From Spirochaetaceae bacterium (lineage in GTDB: Bacteria; Spirochaetota; Spirochaetia; DSM-2461), in assembly GCA_003246505.1 (NCBI GenBank), contig QKAI01000387.1, forward strand, positions 1-8,506: DNA of 8,506 nucleotides. Reading direction: 5' to 3'. Below, in pieces: positions 6,179-8,506 of this stretch (the stretch's first letter is position 1; every line of letters begins with the position of its first letter). The notes beneath the pieces were generated by a model. The model had not been told where the DNA came from. It worked only from the letters and a program-made list of their open reading frames with translations, and ran no database searches. The position numbers and the translations under genes are program-made.

Positions 6179-6925
6179 TTATCCGTTCCCTGGAGTATCT
6201 GAATCGGGGGACAGCATCCGGATTTCGGTTCTGACCGTATCCCCGATATGGATGACCCGAAAGCCGAAGTCCCGGGTATCGGTGACGATGGTCTCCCCCT
6301 CGCTGCGAATCTGCATGATGGCGGAGGGGGTGACGTGCTGCACGACCCTATCCCGGACTGTCCGGTGGGCGGAGTGGTAGTGGCCGCAGAAGAGGTAGGT
6401 CTCCCCCTCCCTGCCCGCGAGGAGGGAACCGATTCTCTCCTTACCCTTGAGGGCCAGATGCCGGTCCAGAATCCTGTCGCAGTCCAGAATGGGGTGATGG
6501 CTGAACAGGAAGACCCGCTCCTTCCCCGCCCCGTCCATTTTCCGGCGGAGCCAATCGATCTGGGCACCGCTCATTTCTCCCCGGCTGGTATCCAGAAAGA
6601 GGCAGAGCTGCCCCCCGATCCGCCCGGCGAAGTAGTACTCCCCGTTCCTGATGTATTTCCTGTTTATCAGATCCATCCCGGCAAGGGTTTCAATTTCGTC
6701 ATGATTCCCGGGAACGCAAAAAAAGGGCATTCCCATGATATCCAGAAGTCCGGACAGACGGCCCAGGGCGCGTTTCTCCCCCAGATCGCCGGTCAGAACC
6801 AAACCGACGATATCGGACCCCTCAATCTCCGAAAGGATACGGTTCAGGTTCCCCGCCGTATCGATCCGGTGCTCCCGGGAGAGGAAATCATCCAGATGGA
6901 GATCGGTTATATGGGCTATCTTCAT
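6179..6925 (-). CDS. Class III metallophosphoesterase, cyclic-nucleotide phosphodiesterase (CpdA)-like
   Basis: Predicted dinuclear-metal phosphoesterase of 248 residues, cytoplasmic. The full calcineurin-type ligand set is present: D8 and H10 (ITDLHLD), D47 (LTGDLGE), N74 and H75 (PGNHDE), the histidine pair at 143-144 (FSHHPI), and H182 and H184 (FCGHYHSA). The GNHD-plus-GHxH spacing and total length are those of the class III cyclic-nucleotide phosphodiesterase group (CpdA, Rv0805). Members of this fold also cleave other phosphodiesters and monoesters, so cAMP as substrate is a family-based guess. It appears to have its own promoter and a G-rich ribosome-binding site. The HAD gene follows after 145 bases that contain a strong hairpin. 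A protein with a cyclic-nucleotide-binding domain is encoded about 2 kb away. Confidence 0.9.
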   Translation of the reverse strand: MKIAHITDLHLDDFLSREHRIDTAGNLNRILSEIEGSDIVGLVLTGDLGEKRALGRLSGLLDIMGMPFFCVPGNHDEIETLAGMDLINRKYIRNGEYYFAGRIGGQLCLFLDTSRGEMSGAQIDWLRRKMDGAGKERVFLFSHHPILDCDRILDRHLALKGKERIGSLLAGREGETYLFCGHYHSAHRTVRDRVVQHVTPSAIMQIRSEGETIVTDTRDFGFRVIHIGDTVRTEIRMLSPDSDTPGNG

Positions 6926-6942
6926 GGCACCCCCCGCCCTGA

Positions 6943-6971
6943 ATCATAGCATCGTTTTCCCTATCCATCAA
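6943..6971 (-). promoter_or_regulatory. Promoter for the metallophosphoesterase gene
   Basis: On the minus strand TTGATG (6971-6966, 4 of 6), a 17-base spacer and TATGAT (6948-6943, 5 of 6) stand 17 bases before the ATG at 6925. The expected transcript has a leader of about ten bases carrying a run of G that can serve as ribosome-binding site. Confidence 0.5.
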
Positions 6972-7008
6972 TAAATGATTGCACTTTTTTATTTCCGGCC
7001 CTTCCCGC

Positions 7009-7806
7009 CTACTGGTTAAAGAAGTTCCGGTAGACGCTGGAGAAGATCCCCGCCACGCAGGTATCGTCATACATCTTTCCCTCGTACACATCGCTTATGG
7101 AAATCTCCACGTAATCCGTATCCGCGGGGAGCATGATGGTCTGGGGATCGGGTCCGTCCTCCAGGATGACACGGAAGGTGACCCGGTCCGCGGGAAGGGA
7201 AATTTCCAGCTCCCTGATCCGGCCATAATAGTCGTAGAGCCAGCTCTTCTGCGGGTCGATGCATCCGTTGAAGACGACCAGACTCCGCACATCCCCCCGG
7301 AAGGTCCAGAGGCGGATCTTGCTGTTCCGGCCGGGCCCCACATCCCCCTCCGCCCAGCAGGTCTTCAGATCGGTATCATTCAGGGACTCCCCCCCGTGCC
7401 CTTCCAGGGCAGAGGACACCTCGACCCGGGACCAGGGCCGGAGATCCCCCTCGGGGTACCAGCTGCCGTTGGGCATGACCAGGGAGCCGTAGATATCATC
7501 GACCCCGTCGGTACGGCTCAGGAGATGCACGCTGTATTTTGACTGGAGGATGATAAAGCGCCGCTCCCCCGCCCGCAGGGTGGTATAGGGCCCGTCCTTG
7601 CCCAGGATGTAGAAGTCGGAGAAATTACGGGAAGGGTCCAGCCTGTTCTCATAGGTCAGGGTGAATTCGGTGAATTCCATATGGTGCAGCGGCTCCCCCT
7701 CAAAGGTTTTGCCGGTGAGACTCTTAACGGTGGGAGCATCGCCACAGAGATAGGCCGGGGCTATGAGAAAAAAGAGAGCGATCGCCATAGGTCCCGGGGC
7801 TTTCAT
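7009..7806 (-). CDS. Secreted protein with NADase-type glycan-binding (discoidin-like) domain
   Basis: An exported protein of 265 residues. The N-terminus has a basic start and hydrophobic core (MAIALFFLIAPAYL, 7-20), then C21. The AYLC context is a poor lipobox, so ordinary signal-peptidase cleavage shortly after C21 is as likely as lipidation. Residues about 26-125 are unrecognised. Residues about 126-205 match the domain called NADase-type glycan-binding: SLNDTDLKTCWAEGDVGPG (141-159), then IRLWTF, RSLVVFNGCID (174-184) and YGRIRELEIS (194-203). This fold is a carbohydrate-binding beta-sandwich, common in spirochaete secreted proteins; nothing here indicates NADase activity itself. Residue 150 (TCW) is Cys where Ala is more usual in my recollection. 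The ribosome-binding site GGGAGG lies five bases before the ATG and is partly inside a hairpin. An intrinsic terminator lies directly upstream. Confidence 0.85.
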   Translation of the reverse strand: MKAPGPMAIALFFLIAPAYLCGDAPTVKSLTGKTFEGEPLHHMEFTEFTLTYENRLDPSRNFSDFYILGKDGPYTTLRAGERRFIILQSKYSVHLLSRTDGVDDIYGSLVMPNGSWYPEGDLRPWSRVEVSSALEGHGGESLNDTDLKTCWAEGDVGPGRNSKIRLWTFRGDVRSLVVFNGCIDPQKSWLYDYYGRIRELEISLPADRVTFRVILEDGPDPQTIMLPADTDYVEISISDVYEGKMYDDTCVAGIFSSVYRNFFNQ

Positions 7807-7814
7807 GGATACCT

Positions 7815-7836
7815 CCCGGTTCTACTATCGACCGGG
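7815..7836 (-). promoter_or_regulatory. Hairpin masking the glycan-binding gene's ribosome-binding site
   Basis: CCCGGT (7815-7820) and ACCGGG (7831-7836) form a perfect six-base-pair stem with a ten-base loop. On the minus strand the 3' arm contains the GGG of the GGGAGG ribosome-binding site for the gene starting at 7806. The stop codon of the short upstream ORF (7827-7825) falls in the loop, so a terminating ribosome would open the stem. Confidence 0.45.
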
Positions 7837-7905
7837 GGTTGTAAAAAAAAGAGCCCCCGCGGGGAATTCTCTTTCCAGCCCTGTTCCTGAGTCATGGAGT
7901 TTCAT
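7825..7905 (-). CDS. Possible 26-residue leader peptide ORF spanning the terminator
   Basis: ATG at 7905-7903 with GAGGG six bases upstream opens a 26-codon frame (MKLHDSGTGLEREF, then about twelve more residues) ending in TAG at 7827-7825, 18 bases before the glycan-binding protein start. The terminator hairpin and its T-run lie entirely inside this frame, and the T-run is read as Leu-Phe-Phe. The peptide is not recognised. It may be a real leader peptide or a chance frame; the good ribosome-binding site and tight spacing are the only evidence. Confidence 0.3.
   Translation of the reverse strand: MKLHDSGTGLEREFPAGALFFTTPGR
7843..7874 (-). terminator. Intrinsic terminator or attenuator upstream of the glycan-binding protein gene
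   Basis: On the minus strand AAAGAG (7874-7869), a four-base bulge AATT, CCCC, the loop GCG, GGGG and CTCTTT (7853-7848) make a ten-pair hairpin whose base merges with eight T (7850-7843). It is oriented to stop leftward transcripts. No recognisable gene lies to its right on that strand. It ends only 36 bases before the next start codon, with no convincing promoter in between, so it may act as an attenuator for that gene. Confidence 0.65.
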
Positions 7906-7908
7906 GTT

Positions 7909-7950
7909 TCACCCTCTTCCATAGTATTGAACCGACCCGTTGATAGTCAT
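7909..7950 (-). CDS. Possible 13-residue leader peptide ORF
   Basis: ATG at 7950-7948 has a near-ideal GGAGGG (7964-7959) eight bases upstream and opens MTINGSVQYYGRG, ending in TGA at 7911-7909. The second short ORF begins three bases later, and its ribosome-binding site lies in the last codons of this one. An in-frame stop 21-23 bases upstream of the GGAGGG region shows the frame does not extend further. Function unknown; could be chance. Confidence 0.25.
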   Translation of the reverse strand: MTINGSVQYYGRG

Positions 7951-7967
7951 TGCCCAATCCCTCCGTA

Positions 7968-7998
7968 GTAATCAAACTGTCATTACCTGGTAATCAAA
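7968..7998. repeat. Paired GTAATCAAA repeats with a central inverted repeat
   Basis: GTAATCAAA occurs at 7968-7976 and 7990-7998, 22 bases apart (about two helical turns). ATTACC (7982-7987) and GGTAAT (7989-7994) form a perfect inverted repeat around one T, overlapping the second copy. The arrangement suits a regulator-binding site upstream of the short minus-strand ORFs. Confidence 0.4.
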
Positions 7999-8061
7999 AC
8001 CCCTCCGGCCTCAGAAGCACCCGGGGAACACTATCCCATTCAAAATAAGTTTTCTTCAAGG

Positions 8062-8109
8062 AGGCCGCCCTAGGTCAACCGGAAGAGAACAATGTTTCCT
8101 GTGCGGCCT
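8062..8109. repeat. Long-range GC-rich inverted repeat
   Basis: AGGCCGC (8062-8068) and GCGGCCT (8103-8109) are perfect complements around a 34-base loop. Seven GC-rich pairs could form the closing stem of an RNA structure. Confidence 0.45.
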
Positions 8110-8214
8110 ACGGTAGTACTGGCGTGCAGGCAAGGCATGGCCGACCAGCCAACACTCTATACATCCGAACTGAAATGGGAATTGAGAAAAAAGTGAAAAA
8201 TAATGACCAAACCA

Positions 8215-8283
8215 GAGTTTTATACGGTTTTATGAGAAGACCGCGGATTAATTACTAATTAGGCTGAATTTCGAGTTTTATAC
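8215..8283 (+). repeat. 11-base direct repeat flanking a palindrome
   Basis: GAGTTTTATAC occurs at 8215-8225 and again at 8273-8283. The 47 bases between them contain the symmetrical TAATTA-C-TAATTA (8249-8261). A partial third copy, GGTTTTATGAG, follows the first copy at 8226-8236. Confidence 0.6.
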
Positions 8284-8360
8284 CACCTGTACCCTTTCAG
8301 GAAAGAGGACTTGGATGCACCAAGCTGAAATCCCCGATTCACGACAATATGAAAAGGGGA

Positions 8361-8394
8361 GGCAATCAAAGAAGAAAAACGCTTCAAGATTGCC
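8361..8394. repeat. Two-tier inverted repeat
   Basis: GGCAATC (8361-8367) pairs with GATTGCC (8388-8394), and inside it GAAG (8371-8374) pairs with CTTC (8382-8385), separated by small A-rich internal loops. Neither strand has a T-run directly after it, so it is not an obvious terminator. Confidence 0.45.
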
Positions 8395-8458
8395 ATGAGG
8401 CCGGGCTTCAAACAAGATCGGTTCCCTTTTTTTGAAAATTAAATCGATTATTATCCTT

Positions 8459-8467
8459 TGGTATGCT
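8459..8467 (+). promoter_or_regulatory. Candidate extended -10 promoter for the gene at the right edge
   Basis: TGG followed by TATGCT (8462-8467) is an extended -10 type element ending 11 bases before the ATG at 8479. No good -35 is at the usual distance, which extended -10 promoters tolerate. The expected start point leaves a leader of only about five bases without a Shine-Dalgarno sequence. Confidence 0.35.
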
Positions 8468-8478
8468 ATTCTTTCTCC

Positions 8479-8506
8479 ATGAATGAGCGAATCGGAGAAT
8501 ATCTGA
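8479..8506 (+). CDS. Start of an unidentified rightward gene, cut by window edge
   Basis: Nine codons are visible (MNERIGEYL) before the sequence ends. The start is inferred from the ATG, the promoter-like element just upstream and the return to GC-richer sequence. Too little is present to name a family. There is no Shine-Dalgarno sequence (TTTCTCC precedes the ATG). Confidence 0.45.

Larger units (their letters stand above)
7951..8478. other. Gene-poor, inverted-repeat-rich region
   Basis: About 530 bases without a recognisable protein or standard RNA gene. GC content falls clearly below the coding blocks, especially from 8160 to 8290 and 8420 to 8480. The longest open stretch (8049-8258, plus strand, 69 codons) has no usable start near its beginning and no recognisable sequence. 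The region holds several perfect inverted repeats: the GTAATCAAA/ATTACC element, AGGCCGC (8062) with GCGGCCT (8103), TAATTA-C-TAATTA (8249-8261), CTTTC-AG-GAAAG (8293-8304), CTTGG-ATGCA-CCAAG (8310-8324) and GGCAATC (8361) with GATTGCC (8388). It could be a structured RNA, regulatory DNA, or decayed foreign DNA; I cannot decide. Confidence 0.6.

Noticed and set aside
8101..8160. GTGCG start resembling a group II intron 5' boundary
   Set aside because: Only the five-base boundary matches. No reverse transcriptase, no domain V-like hairpin, and too little sequence remains before the next gene.
8049..8258. 69-codon open stretch on the plus strand in the gene-poor region
   Set aside because: No ATG, GTG or TTG near its start, no ribosome-binding site and no recognisable protein sequence.
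8427..8433. Seven-T run as a rightward terminator
   Set aside because: The sequence before it does not form a convincing stem; only three isolated pairs are possible.
7861..8478. tRNA, tmRNA, SRP RNA or a common riboswitch in the intergenic region
   Set aside because: I searched by eye for T-loop, tmRNA-end, SRP apical-loop, T-box and TPP signature strings on both strands and found none.
1..8506. CRISPR array or insertion sequence
   Set aside because: There is no regularly spaced repeat family, no transposase motif and no terminal inverted repeat pair with target duplication. The direct repeats near the right end are too few and too short.

Overview
The window looks like chromosomal DNA from a GC-rich bacterium, most likely a spirochaete. 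The taxonomic clues are all protein-based and tentative: a secreted protein with an NADase-type glycan-binding (discoidin-like) domain, an OmpA-family lipoprotein-like/periplasmic protein with the GHxADVG form of the peptidoglycan-binding loop, and a pseudo-receiver / anti-sigma-type ATPase / cyclic-nucleotide-binding fusion. Codon use leans heavily on GGG, CCC, CGG and CTG, which leaves many 7- to 9-base G or C runs inside genes.

Layout, left to right. Positions 1-2860 are a leftward block: an OmpA-family envelope protein, then an ECF-transporter S component, then a two-domain ECF ATPase that overlaps the S gene by four bases (GTGA) and runs off the left edge. The S-A order suggests that the transmembrane EcfT gene lies just outside. 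A 65-bp divergent promoter region (2861-2925) separates this block from the only complete rightward gene, 2926-4245, a three-domain signalling protein. That gene converges on a second leftward block, and the two stop codons share six bases (CTATAG, 4240-4245). The second block is a class III metallophosphoesterase (6179-6925), a HAD phosphatase (5380-6033), a GNAT acetyltransferase (4786-5367) and a DUF4256 protein (4240-4782). The last three are almost contiguous and probably form one operon. A secreted NADase-type glycan-binding protein (7009-7806) comes next.

The right end (7807-8478) has no recognisable large gene. It is lower in GC and rich in inverted repeats. On the minus strand, just ahead of the glycan-binding protein gene, I see two very short ORFs with good Shine-Dalgarno sequences, an intrinsic terminator lying inside the second ORF, and a hairpin that ties up part of the downstream ribosome-binding site. 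Together these look like a possible translation-gated leader. A rightward gene begins at 8479 and is cut after nine codons.

Functionally, the window mixes envelope proteins (OmpA-like, glycan-binding), vitamin or metal-type ECF uptake, and small-molecule signalling. The fusion protein has an apparently intact cyclic-nucleotide pocket, and a CpdA-like phosphoesterase lies about 2 kb away. The most distinctive items are the signalling fusion, the candidate leader at 7815-7950, and a set of promoters whose -10 hexamers sit only 5-11 bases before start codons that lack a Shine-Dalgarno sequence.
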